The translations under genes were made by a program, and so were the position numbers. This document shows, piece after piece, positions 42,672 to 54,500 of a DNA stretch of 64,000 nt (the first letter of the stretch is position 1; each line of letters opens with the position of its first letter). Source of the stretch: Syngnathus acus. Its lineage: Eukaryota; Chordata; Actinopteri; Syngnathiformes; Syngnathidae. The DNA lies in assembly GCF_901709675.1 (NCBI RefSeq), contig NC_051091.1, forward strand, positions 2,353,967-2,417,966. Reading direction: 5' to 3'. The notes beneath the pieces are model-generated. The model saw only the letters and a list, made by a program, of their open reading frames with translations. It ran no database searches and was not told where the DNA came from.

Positions 42672-43264
42672 CTCATCCATTTGCTGCAAACCACACAGTC
42701 ACACGTTTCCATCGTGTCAATCTTGTCAAGCATGTGATCAAGTCATGAAACCCCAAAATAGTGTCGCATTTGAGCATCATCAGGTCAAAACTCAAATGTA
42801 CAACAAAATACAGCAAACTACACTGCAAATGAAAAGTCATCGTGATACTTCAACTCAAAGTAATGACAAAACGTTTTTCCTTTCAGACCTCTCATATGAA
42901 GCACAATTCAAATTTTGATACTGACATGACTTTTTACCTTAAGAAAATACAACAGGAAGCCAAAACCATCTGGAAAGTTTTAATCTCACTGTCACTGTTC
43001 GACCAAACAGTTTGGGATTGTGACGGCTGAAAAAAGTAAATGTAAGTTATAGTCACGATAACACGTGTGCGCATGTGTGTGTGTGTGTGTGTGGAGTGGA
43101 GGGGAGAGTGGCGAAGGTTCTCGAACGTCACATTGTGTGCGTTGCACGTAAGCAGGCGTGGGGACCCTTGTTCCTTTCAAAATGTCCAAAACATGTAACA
43201 AACAAGTGCATCAAATGCTGCGGTAATTGCCCACCCCTGCATTAAAAAGAAGATGCCAGACTTC

Positions 43265-43266
<2 letters not shown>

Positions 43267-43300
<34 letters not shown>
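43267..43300. repeat. (CA)n microsatellite
   Basis: About 16 CA units 3' of asb14. A shorter (TG)n tract lies nearby at 43073-43092. Confidence 0.95.
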
Positions 43301-43303
<3 letters not shown>

Positions 43304-43530
43304 TGCACACACACTGTTTGGCTGGAGTGTCTGACGAGTACTAATAAAATAATACTGCTAAACAGCCCTGAAATGTCACTGTGAGCATGTCTCCCTCTAT
43401 ATATATATTTATATATATTTTTTTACACTTTGGGAGAGACACAAAAAAGACATTCACTCAGGCAGGTAAAAGCTACAATAAAAAAATAAATTATCACCTC
43501 AACAAACCCCCAAAAATAAAACATTTCCCC

Positions 43531-43542
43531 TCTCTCTCTCTC

Positions 43543-43572
<30 letters not shown>
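43531..43572. repeat. Compound (TC)n-(T)n-(G)21 tract
   Basis: 'tctctctctctc' passes into nine T and then 21 consecutive G. Such a homopolymer often marks assembly or sequencing uncertainty. If real, it can form G-quadruplexes. Confidence 0.9.
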
Positions 43573-43573
<1 letters not shown>

Positions 43574-44511
43574 CACCAAGCGCTTGTATGGCCTCAAATG
43601 CTCACAACTGATTGGTCCCGGAGACGAGTGGGTGGTGATGTCACAGGACCAGGAAGTGCGTTGTTTCAAGCGGCTCTTACGTGACTGAGAACTGTAAGGT
43701 CATGACATCTTTTGGTGGCAAGAGGCTCATAAAATAAAGGAAGGGGGGGGGGGGGGGGGTGATGTTGCTCTTCATCCGGGCTAAGGAAAAAGCAAGAAAA
43801 CAAAACAAAAAACAGTCTATTGCTTTAAAAGAAGCCAGCCTGTGGCTTTTCACGTGGAACTCAGCCAAAGACACGGCCTCCCACCAAAATGACACGCGTT
43901 GGCCGCTCTCCCTCAAAAGACAGCAAATGGCAGAATCGCGATCCCAAATGTATCGGCACCCCGGGAAAAAAAAAAGAAAGGGCTGCCCTGCCGCTCTTAC
44001 ACTACAAGGAAATATGCGTGTGTTGCTCAACCGCCATAGTTCCTTCTGGTTTAGGCGGATTTGCTACAAACCCTGAATGTGTCAAATTGCCAGGCCAGTG
44101 CCGTTGAAGCAAAACATGCAGTTAGGTTTTTGATGCCGACGCACCGCATCAGAGCTGAGATCCACAATGTAAGCGTGCTCAAAACGCAGCCAAGCGGGAT
44201 CTCACCTGCGACTCAGGTGTGAAACATCTTATCGCAAGTTGCCCTTTGACACAAGCGTTTCTGATGCCTACTCCAAAGGCAGAAACTTCCCAATCTTTTG
44301 TTTTGGAAGTACAGAACAGAATCACTTGGGAGAGATCACGTTTGCTTTGACAGGTGTGAGAGTCTCTGAATGTGAATTGAGCCTCAACAGTTCGTCCACT
44401 GTTCCACTTCCCAGCCGTTTTGCTTGAATACATGTGTTGCCGTGGCGACAACTGCCAAGGGAGGGAATGCGTGTCGGGGAAACTTCAACTTCCATATTTA
44501 CACTTGCGTGT

Positions 44512-47500
44512 TCACTGTTGGTTTTCAGCCTGCAGATCCTCCAGGATCTGGATCAGGCTCTCCAGACCCAGCACGTAACCTCGGTCAGGGCCGTCGTGGA
44601 CTGCCGTGTCGCCACGGAAACCCTTGAAGGTGGAGTGGGCAAAGTCGATCATGCGAACGTCCACTAGGGGGGGCTGCTGCGGCGGCAAGGGGTCAGAGGG
44701 GGGCTGAGGGAGTGGGCTCAAGGCGGGCGCAGGACAGGAAGAGGAGTCGGTATGGGACAGAGAATCCTCGGCGCGGGGGTTGTCACCGGCCGAAGGCGGT
44801 TGTGGCGCGAGGGCCCCGGGATTGCCGCAGTGGGTCTCCTCCGGGGTCTTCTGCCTGGTGACCAGCTGCCCAGAGTTGAAACTGACTGGAGCTTCGGGCT
44901 TCTGTGAGCAAACACAACAAACATCAGCACCACGATAAATACATCCGCTCCTCTGCGTGCCAACTGTATGGTAGAGAATGACCAAAAATGGGGTTTTGTG
45001 TCTCAATGACGAGTTGAGTAATAAATGTACAACAAATTTCTCATCAGCAACATGCGACATGGTAGGGCTGGGAGGAATAAATCCAAATTCTGTCGTGATT
45101 TGGATTCATGGCTGTTCACAATCATAAAAGCATTACACCTTATTTTCTTGGACCATCTGGAGCACCTAAAATCCTTGAATTTTCTATAAAAAAAAAAAGA
45201 AAATTAATAATAATAAAAAAAAACTCACCTTTCCCTCATAGATGATGAGCAGCGAGGACGAATAGAAGCGGTAGGACGCCTGGCGCTCCAGCACTGCTTT
45301 GAGGCTATGCAGCTTGTGCAGGATGGGCTCATAGAGGTCCCGCCTCAGGCCCCGCCCGTTGTGCATGTACTGCTGCAGGGCCTGGCTGAAGCCCTCGGCC
45401 GTCAGGCTGCGCCCATAGTACTTGTTCCTGCAGAGGTAGTTGCCCGTGTTCAGCTGGTACACCTGCCGACAAACAATGTCTGCTTGAACGCATCTCCGCT
45501 GCTGCGGCACGCCGCTGCGGCCGATCAAGACGGCCTTACCTGCATGCCGCACAGTCGCACCCCCAGCTTGGCCGAGGTGCTCTGTTCGCACTTCTTCATC
45601 TGCCTAGCCGCCTTCTCCTCTGAGGCGTCGTCGCCATGTTGCCGCGTGCCCATCTTCAGGTCCAGGATGCACGGGTACGAGAAATGGTGGACCACATTTT
45701 CAAGCAACAGGAACTCTGGAAGGCACGCCGCCGTTAAGGAGCTATAACGAAAGCGGTGACAGCTGCAAAGGGGTGAAAACGACGGTGGTAGGTGCAGTCA
45801 TCACGTCAGCTTTGGCCTTTGTTGTCTTTGTGGAGGTTTCAATTTGGTAGCAGTTTGACAAAGTCTTTCAGAGAAGCTTCTTTTTGAAGGACCCACAGAA
45901 CCATCCAAATGGGCCCTGAAATGAACAGCTCAAAACAAAATGACATATTTCCTGTGTCGGTTGCGGCGCAGCTTTTTTAATGGGCTTGAAATAATGGTAA
46001 TAAAAAAGGGGGAAATAATAATAGCAATGAGGGAAGAAAGCAATTTCAAGGGTTCCATCAACAAAACCTTAGCAAGAGTCACCTTTAGGCACCTGAAAAT
46101 GGCCGTCACAAGCCCAAATTGCTAAAAATTCCAGATGACAAGAGTCCCTTTCATTTTCACGGCAGACGGTCGGTACAACACAGATTGGCAGTGGAGGAGG
46201 ATACTGAAGAGCTTGCGGTCCTTGGAGTCGGAGCGCATGCGGCTGAGTTGCTGTTTGTGGCAGCGCAGGCTCCAGGGGTTGTGGCTGATCTTCTCCGAGC
46301 TCAGCTCGCTGTTCCAGTCCAGCATCTGAAAGGGCAGGTCCATGTGGATCTTAGGCTCCAAGCGCGGACTCTTCAGCTCCGCCACGCCGCTGCTGAGTGA
46401 CCTGAGACGAGGAGCAAGTAAAAAGGGGTCGTAGATATTCTGAATGACAGTCACATGATGACATTTCACGCTTTCAATCATCAGCGCAAGGCGTACTTGT
46501 CAGCAGAGTCGCTGTCGTGCGCCACGTCGTGGCGCTCCTCCCTGTGCTCGGAGCATGAGGACGAGCGGCGGAGGCTCCGGCGGGAGTGCTTCCGCCGCGG
46601 CTGCTCCCGCTCGGCCGGCTCGCGCTCCTCGTGCTCGCCGGGCCCCGCCTCGGCGTTGTGGCTCTCGCCGTACGGGTAGGCCACCAAGTTGATGTAGCCG
46701 TCTGAGTCGCCCTCGAAGCACACCAGCACCACGCCTGGCGGGACAAAAAGGTGACGGCGTTCTTTGTATTGATTGAAGATGCACACGAGAGCACCGAGGT
46801 TTCTAATGGAGGCAGAGGGGGCGCAATGTGGACATTTTTGTTCTTATTGACATCGTTACGGTATTAAGACATGCAGATGCCACTAAATGGGTTTTGCCCC
46901 TTTTTTTTTTTTTGCTTGAATTCAACACGCATTGTGCACCCTCTAATGTGGCCACCTGGGGGCAGACAGCCAGAGGTGGTTCAAAATGAGGCCAATTGGG
47001 AAGCGTGTTCCAGACGCCAAGACGCAACAGAACGTGCTTGAAGTCATTATCTTGCTACTTTTAGCTGCCGGTGTCTGCTGAGCCCCGGCAGACCTCTTCA
47101 GCATCTCCAAACAAATGTGAAGTGACACGCAAAGATGCGGCCGAAGCGCCCGCTCGCCTGTCTGCTGCTTTTACGTCAGACGTCTTCAGCGGGAAGACAT
47201 CCAGGGATAAATTTAGACACAAGAGGGACGGCTGTTGTCATGGCACCCACGGGACCCGCAAGACGGGCCTCGGTAGTCCCTTTCACGCTGACAGTGCAAA
47301 CTGACATGTAACCAGTAGTGATAATGCAGTTGACATGAATGGAAATGCCATGGGATCATTGGGACTTTAATCTTTAATCTTAATCTTTAATCTTTAATGA
47401 ATCCGTTCCCCCAAATTGTATTTAAATGTGCCGCGTCGGGCAACGCGACAATGTACGCATGCATTTCCGGTCACTAAAAGCGGCCGAGTCAGCGGGTACC

Positions 47501-47997
47501 TTTGTACTCGGGGGTGAACTCCTTCATCTCTGGAGGCAGGGATTCATAGAAGCGCTGCTCCCTGCTGATCAGAGGCTTGCACACCGTGTGGTCGTCGTAG
47601 CGCATCATGCTGGTGTGACCTCCCACCTAAAAAGGCACACATTTGGCAAAAGTACAGGCCTTGGCCACCGGGGATCAAAATAGTACAGGCGCAAACAAAG
47701 AGGAGTTGCCCAACTAAGTGAGTCAGTCAAGGAAGTGCAGTATTATGAGTCGCTTTGTATTCCACAAAGCCACAACGGGTTTGAGAACCCGACGCGACCC
47801 AGCTGCCAGTCTGACAGCAATTTCGCTTTTTCCGACAGGGAAAGTTTGAAATGAAGCAAACACTTTTTGTCTTGCCTCACCTGGTGCATAAAAGGCTCCA
47901 GTGGAACACCTCCTCCTCGGGATCGAAGTGGTGTGCCACTCCCTGGCCCCGCCCCCTGTAGCTTGCTGTCCATGCTGTTGGTGTGCGGGAGGCACAT
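44512..47997 (-). CDS. ip6k1: Inositol hexakisphosphate kinase 1
   Basis: Seven coding exons (47881-47997, 47500-47626, 46497-46734, 46205-46401, 45540-45715, 45229-45462, 44512-44901) total 1479 nt, 492 residues (human IP6K1 441). The start MCLPHTNSM parallels the family's MCVCQTM. Diagnostic segments: [19 protein letters not shown], [24 protein letters not shown] segment, [50 protein letters not shown], the substrate/ATP motif [16 protein letters not shown] and [11 protein letters not shown]. These match IP6K1 rather than IP6K2. It makes 5-InsP7 from InsP6 and ATP. The extra length is mainly a Ser/Pro-rich insertion in the last exon (44640-44900) before [11 protein letters not shown]. The start codon is preceded by untranslated sequence, and a non-coding first exon is predicted near 50570-50690. 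It is adjacent to gmppb in human; here it is 17 kb away. Confidence 0.96.
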
Positions 47998-50571
47998 GGC
48001 TCCTGGCGGACGAACCGCACCTCCTCCTGCTGACGGTTGTGCGGTTTTTGTGGAGCTCTTAAGGCAAGTTTGAAGACCACACCCTTACCTGGCACATGGA
48101 CTCTGGCGGGCGGTGATGGCGAGGGCGGGGCGCAGGGCACCACGGGCTGCTGGGAGCGCACGCCGGCCCCAGGGGGAGGCGGCGCCAGACCGAACAACCA
48201 CCTCGCGAGTCCTCCGATCTGCTCCGCCGCCCGCTCGGCTCAGGACTGTGCGGGGGTCAGCACTTCCTGCGCAGACAGAAAAGAACGTCCAAAGCTACAA
48301 CTTGCACTGACAATGCGGCTACCGACCGGGTGGAGCTACTTCACAAAAGCACCGTCGGTGCTGCCAATTTAGCTGCTATCCACTTGTGTCTTGAGATGCG
48401 AGTCAAACAGAGACAATATTGTGCTCCAGCTTATTTCTTCATCTTCACCGGTGGACATGGTTAGATTGCCGGTCTACCTTTTTGAGGCAATGAAGAGTAT
48501 GAATGCCGCGCAATGAGAGCGATCAATCCGTGCGATTGCTTTCAGCGGGCCGAACACACAAATCAGCCCCCGGCTGGACTTACATGGAAGCCGCGGCGTC
48601 ACGGCACGTCACGTCAGCCAAAGCGCTGTTACGCCGCCTCATCAGTCGGGACGCAGCGATGGCTCTAAACGAAAGGAGCGTGTTTAAGCTGGACGGAAAT
48701 GATCAGCATCCGCATTTGTCGGCCAATTGAAATGCAATCGAATGCTAGTCAGCGGGCTCAATACTCGCAAGGACACGGAAAAGTGCGCGACTTCCAGCCT
48801 CTCATTTGTTGCTCAGCACAGCCTCTTGATAACGTGTTCTCGTCTGTCGCAGCCGGGGGAACATTAACGTGAAAGACGCCTTCCTTCGAGCGACCCGAAC
48901 AAAGACGCCGACATTACGTGGTCCACATTTGGAACGTACGCGGCATTGAAGAAATAAATGAAACCCAAATTGTGATAACTCATCATTTCTTGAAAGGCTC
49001 CCTGAAGACAGCTAATTGACAACTAACTGATTGTCAAACTATTTATATACCATTGTTTAGCTTCCAATCGTCGAAACCCTTCAAATTCAGCCTCTCCGAA
49101 CTTTCCGTCATCCTCCATGTGTCATCAAAATTAAAAAAAACATCTTCATTTACTTTGGAATATTACAATCAACATTTCTGCTCAATTTCTGACATGTTAG
49201 GACCAAACCAGAGACCGACAAAAAGCTACTCGGGCGGACAGTCTGAAACAAATGAGGTCTGCTGAGGCCAGCCGGAGCGGACATCAGCGGGATGCGGACA
49301 AGCTATTTAGCACAGCAACGGAGCGGACCCCCGGTGGCGCCCGCTCACAGCTGTAAAAACAGACAAGTATCGCCGAGCTCCTCCACTGCAGTCTTGTTTG
49401 TTTGACAAGCTTAGCCCAGCCACATCGAGGAGCTGCGTGCCGGACACTTCATTAGCTATGCAGTCCTCCGCCAATGCTTTCATTCAAACGAACTGAGAAT
49501 CGAACAAATGGCAGCACTCTATTCCATGACTATAGCAGAATGAGCACGCCAAACACCTCAAAATCTTTTGTAACAAAATCACAAAATCGATTAATAGACG
49601 ATGCGCTATTATCTTGCCCACGTTGCTCTTCACATGAATTCTTTCTCATATACACACTAAAAATGGACCTGTGCATTTCACCCATCACAGCTTGGTAATT
49701 GGAAGTTCCACTGGGAATTTTGGCCCAAACGACTTAATGGGAGGATATTTTTAACTGACACTTATCAGCCAATCTGAGAAAGGGATCCAGGCAAAACAAA
49801 AGGATCAAGGAAGCTGCTTTCCACTACTGTGGGCATTTGTGTACCAGATTCCCCACACACTTTCTCTTGAATCCATCATCCAAGTCCCAAAACTCTTGTT
49901 ACGTTGTACCCAGCTGAAGTGAACATTTCGCCAACATTTTGACCGTCAGTCATTTTTGAGAAATCAGGTCACTATTCGCAAAATGTGTTGATTTGCGTGG
50001 GGTCCTGGTCCCCATCCGCCGCGAATAACAAGGGATGACTGTCGATGCACTGGCTTATGTTGTGCCGTGCTGTCTGTCTCCGGAAAACTTTTCAACATCC
50101 TCATCTACCAATGTCCCCATTTTGCTTCCCAGAGTTCTTTTGGACACAAATCCCCGTCGTCCTTGTCCGCCAGACAACATTTTGCTTGTTTTAGCGTGTT
50201 AAATTAAATTCGCCGTCAAAACCGGCCAAGGTTTTTGACCTTAGCCTGGCAACACGCTAGCTCGACGGCTAATTAGCCATATAGCCGTGTCGAATGTTTT
50301 CCGCTTTTTTATATGACATTATTAAAGACGTGGTTGACGTTCACAACTCCTAATCTACACGGCGGTGGTTCATCTCTGAGTACCCGATGGGGTAGCGGAT
50401 GGCTGACGTTATTTCGGTGACTCGATTATAACGGAGCCCGCGGCGTGCTAACGCCAAGCTAGGCGGCTAGCCGCTCAACCGGAGGAGGGGAAACGTTAAC
50501 GTCAAAGCGTTTGGGTAAACGTTCCCCTCCTCCGGTTAAGTTGGTAACAGAGACAACCAGATGCAACTTAC
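47998..50571 (-). other. ip6k1 5' UTR continuation and intron 1
   Basis: The sequence upstream of the start codon is probably 5' UTR up to an acceptor that I cannot fix. Beyond it is a roughly 2-kb intron without recognised coding sequence. A near-perfect hairpin lies at 50477-50537, immediately inside the intron. Confidence 0.45.
50477..50537. repeat. Near-perfect inverted repeat (20-bp arms, 20-base loop)
   Basis: Left arm 50477-50497 (AACCGGAGGAGGGGAAACGTT) and right arm 50518-50537 (AACGTTCCCCTCCTCCGGTT) are complementary, with one extra A in the left arm. The loop of about 20 bases itself contains CGTTAACG-like sequence. It lies about 35 bases downstream of the presumed ip6k1 exon-1 donor in transcript orientation. 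Confidence 0.95.
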
Positions 50572-50690
50572 CCGACAATCGTGAGTGGCGAAGGTGCTCG
50601 GCAGACTGAGCTAGAAATGTCTGGATGCTCTCAAGCTCCGAGAGAGATGCGAGTGGGATGAAAAACATTCAGCATCAGGCTAACGTCATG
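50572..50690 (-). other. Probable non-coding exon 1 of ip6k1
   Basis: On the minus strand CACGATTGTCGG followed by GTAAGTTG is a strong donor. The stretch upstream is a plausible 5' UTR. Its 5' limit is a guess. It faces ccdc66 head-to-head at about 0.8 kb. Confidence 0.45.
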
Positions 50691-51501
50691 ACAGGGAAAG
50701 CTAACGTAGACTGTTTGGCTTTTTACACTTGTTATGCATTGAGGTGGGGATTTGGCGCCACCTATAGCTAGTTTTAAAATACAACACGTCTCAGCGCTTT
50801 CTTAACGGCTTCTATTCAATGACCAACTCATTATTCTTTGTATGGTAAACGTGAATAGGTAGAATACACGTTTGAAGTTATAGATGTAAAATTGATTTTT
50901 GCCCGGGGTGTTTTACATATCTTCGCTGACCGTGTTACAAAAGCAGGTCGACCAAGAGGACTTCCAAGTACTGCTCGCTGCAGAAAAAGAAAAGTGTAAT
51001 AATAATGCTTATGTCGACCTTCTGACATATGTGTAGGAACACATTTTAAGCATTTAATTCTGTTTATGCTATGTTACTTACAGCCATTAAGTTTAAATCA
51101 GCGTGCGGATAACACAATAGAATATATCAGACACGCTCAGCTAAAGCAGCCTCATTTTGAAGAGGAGATACGGTTAATTCAGCAAATTTACGACGGATAT
51201 CGGAAAATTCCGAGTTTATTTAAACATAACATCGCATTAACGGCTGAGCCTGCGGACGCAAAATCGTGTGATTGGCTGTTTATTTGTAGTTGAAATGTAA
51301 ATCAGCCAATTGGCAGGGACGCTTCTGGTCGTTGTCAGCAACCGCCCAGCAACCAGGAAGCACGGGGGAAAAAACCATCTTGAAGACGAAAACAAGCATC
51401 TTTTATGAAACTGTTATTAGTGCATGTAAACGGAACACGGCACCAATACTGTTCGTCCTCAATTAACTTTCGTGGTGATTACCGTGTGTTTCCAACTTGC
51501 C
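50691..51501. promoter_or_regulatory. Divergent region ip6k1/ccdc66
   Basis: About 0.8 kb separates the inferred first exons of two genes transcribed away from each other. A 75-residue plus-strand ORF at 51066-51293 has no recognisable domain and is probably chance. The interval close to ccdc66 contains CCAAT-box-like 'agccaattggc' (51303-51313). Confidence 0.4.
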
Positions 51502-54500
51502 ATGTATCTCGGGTAAGTCTATTTTGAGATTAGCTAATGCTAGCTTGTTAAATGCATGTCGCAGTGGAATGCGCACATTCACTAGCACTGCTGCATAAAT
51601 ATACATTTTCCAACTTCGGAAGAAAATAGGATATTTTGTGATATGAATGTATTTTTGACAACAGAGACGGACTGCTCTTTGAACTTCAAAATGGAAAACC
51701 CAAGTTGATTATGGTCAACCACGGTAAGCAGGACCCTCCCTACATCCCCATGTGTGCACTTTGTTTGTAAATAACACTTTTTCTTTTGTCCACCACAGCC
51801 GTCGAGAGGAATCTTTTCAAGGTCTGAAACCCTCCTAGCAGTTGATCTGTTTTCGCTCTAATAGTTTTGTACTGAACAGCCAGGACAGCTGAACAGTGGT
51901 CATCAATTTTTTCCCTTCTGTAGTGTTTGAATAAAAAGAAAGAGAAACAAAGTTATCTATGTATTATAAATACATTATTATACAACTCACAGGCAGTAGG
52001 GGGTGTTGTCTCACGTGCATTGCTATGCAGATTTTGAAACAGTGCGATCCCCAACGATGGAACGCAGATTGATTAAATAGTTAAACAAGTGTAAAAATAA
52101 GCCAACCACTGGAGCTTCTCATTCTTTGACGGTGCTTGAAAGGCAACACCAAACATGTGACCTGTTTTCTACAGAATTCCTTCACGCCTCACCAAACCTA
52201 CATCCTCAACAGCAGGCAGCCGCCCTGTGCGGAGAATGTGCGGCCACCGCATCCGGTGGGGCGGCGCCCGGCCGTGCAGCACTCGAAGGCTCCCAGAGGT
52301 GCCAAGGCACAGGCGGCAGGGAGCGAAACCTCCTTTAAGTCCAGCGGGGCAGCGGACAAAATGCGAGCCAGTCAGATGGCCTCCAAAACACGAGAGCATC
52401 GTGCGGCGGCCACCAAAGTGGAAACTGCACCCAAGGTGAGGTCCTAACTTTTAGATGTTCTGCCTCGCAACAAGTGATACAAATCTGTTGTATGCACGTG
52501 TTGGAGGTGACGTCTGAGTTTCGGAAAAGCTGCTCTACCTCAGCCAAAGGAATAGCCGCACAGTCTGAAAGATGGGCTGAGACGTCCAACATCAAGTTGA
52601 AACTAAAGGACTCGCTCAATGAGAAAGGGCCGAAAGATGTAGCGGCACGTTTGAGCGGCGAGCAGGTGCGACACAGTCTCAGTGATGTCCAGCCCTCCAG
52701 CTACGACCAATCCACTGCAGAGGAGCACAGAGTGTCCAGTCAGCATGGTGAGTGATGACATATTGAGCCCCCGAAAAAAGACAGACCGACGACACATTTT
52801 GTGACTTGTTTCATTCACGTTCACTACGTCACACAGTAGAGGACGAAGTGGGAGGGCGAAAGATGGACGACGACAGAGTAGGATGGGGTGAAACCACAAG
52901 TGGAAAGTCACCACCTAACGAGAACAGGTAATTTGACCCTCGTCATGTTAAGCGGAACACAATACAATGTTTGCAAGCAGCTGGCGGCATCACATATCAA
53001 TTTGCCAAAGGAAAAGTAAAAAAAAAAAAAAAGAAATACTGAGGCGCTATTAATATTGCTAATAATGATGACAACAATGGTGTAGGTCTCACGGAGTTCT
53101 GTTTGGCTGGCTGGAGCAGTGCGACACTAACAACAGAGCATCAGTGGAAACCAAGAAGGCTCAGTGGAGGCAACAACTGAGTACGTTTTTTTGCATTTCT
53201 TCAATTCTATCACCATATGCTGAGCTATCCACATTATGACAGTCCAACTCTAGTGTGCCTGTCAAAGTATTGCATGTCACCATTAGTGTGTTGACTGCAC
53301 AGCTAACACACTGCACAAGTAGTCCAACTTCTGCACACAAACAACACAACGTAAACGCACAAACACTTCCTTGTTCTGTGTGTGTGTGTGTGTGTGTTGT
53401 AGACGAGCAGGTTGGCTTGAAGCAGCAGCAACAACAACGTTGTTCAACCTCACTCGGGCTCCAGGTAGGCTGAACATGGGAATGAGATGGGCTTCTTCAT
53501 CACCAAACACTTGCAATGCTAAAGCAATGAGCCGTTCATCAGGGATGAGAATTTTCCGCGGATGTTTTTTTCCGTCGGAAGTATCATTTTCGTGAATCGT
53601 GTAGATCCGTCGAGAAAATTGTTTTTATATATGGTGGGGGGGGGGAGCGGCTGGCAGCAGTATTGCGACAGCATCCGCCTTATTTTGGCGCTATTTTCGT
53701 CACATCGTTAACCTAATCAGCAAAAGTTTTTGCCAGCATGGTGAAAGTTTTCGAGAAAAAAGACGAGGATCGTGCCAGGGAAATAGACAAGTCGAACGGG
53801 ATCAAGAACTGCTTCAGATGGGCATGGCTCGAGAGCAGCGTCATCTTACAACTCGGAACACAGTCCGTAACCACCTGCCTGACGGAACATATCCGTAAAT
53901 TAGATGTCCCGGGGAAGGTTTTGTGCATTCTTTGTCAAGATGTGATAAGCTATGGAGGTCGCGGCGCTAGGAACATTAAGGAGCACATCGAAACAAAAAA
54001 ACACAAAGTGCGTGTCGCAATACTTGCGTTTGAATCGGGTGTTATCTAACATCAGGCCGATACGATGGGACACCATCTTCAGATCCTCATCAGATATTGC
54101 AAGCTTGATTGTTTTTCCTGTAGGCAGAGGAAGCAGGAAGCGCATCTTCAGTTCAGCTGGAGGGTGGCCACAGAGAGCAGCCGGCAGCCATCAGGTCAAG
54201 CCTTAGACTCGGGGTAAAACAAACAAAAACAAAAATCACCCCGTCTTGTCGAGTTTTTTTTACGTTTGTCTTGTGAATTGAAAACATGGATGTGTTTAGG
54301 CGGTGACTCCGATGGAGGAGGCTTTGGTCTGGGAGAGGAGAGAGGAGCAGAGGAGGCTCTGGCTGGAGGGTCTGGACAAACAGAGGGATGAGATCAGTCA
54401 GCGGAGGAAGCGAGAGAAAATGCTTCTCAATCAGGTGTGACACAAAAACACCACCATAAGGCTTACTCGAAACAAAAACATTTTGCTGTTAAGCAAACCA

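Larger units (their letters stand above)
42672..44511. other. Convergent intergenic region asb14/ip6k1 with dense simple repeats
   Basis: 1.8 kb between two converging stop codons. It includes a plus-strand AATAAA at 43343-43348 that could end asb14. It holds a (CA)n tract (43267-43300), a TC/T/G compound tract with 21 consecutive G (43531-43572) and a run of 17 G (43743-43759). The rest is presumably 3' UTR of both genes. No coding sequence recognised. Confidence 0.5.

Noticed and set aside
51066-51293. 75-codon plus-strand frame between ip6k1 and ccdc66
   Set aside because: No recognised domain and no splice context linking it to ccdc66, whose start exon lies downstream. I cannot support it as a gene.
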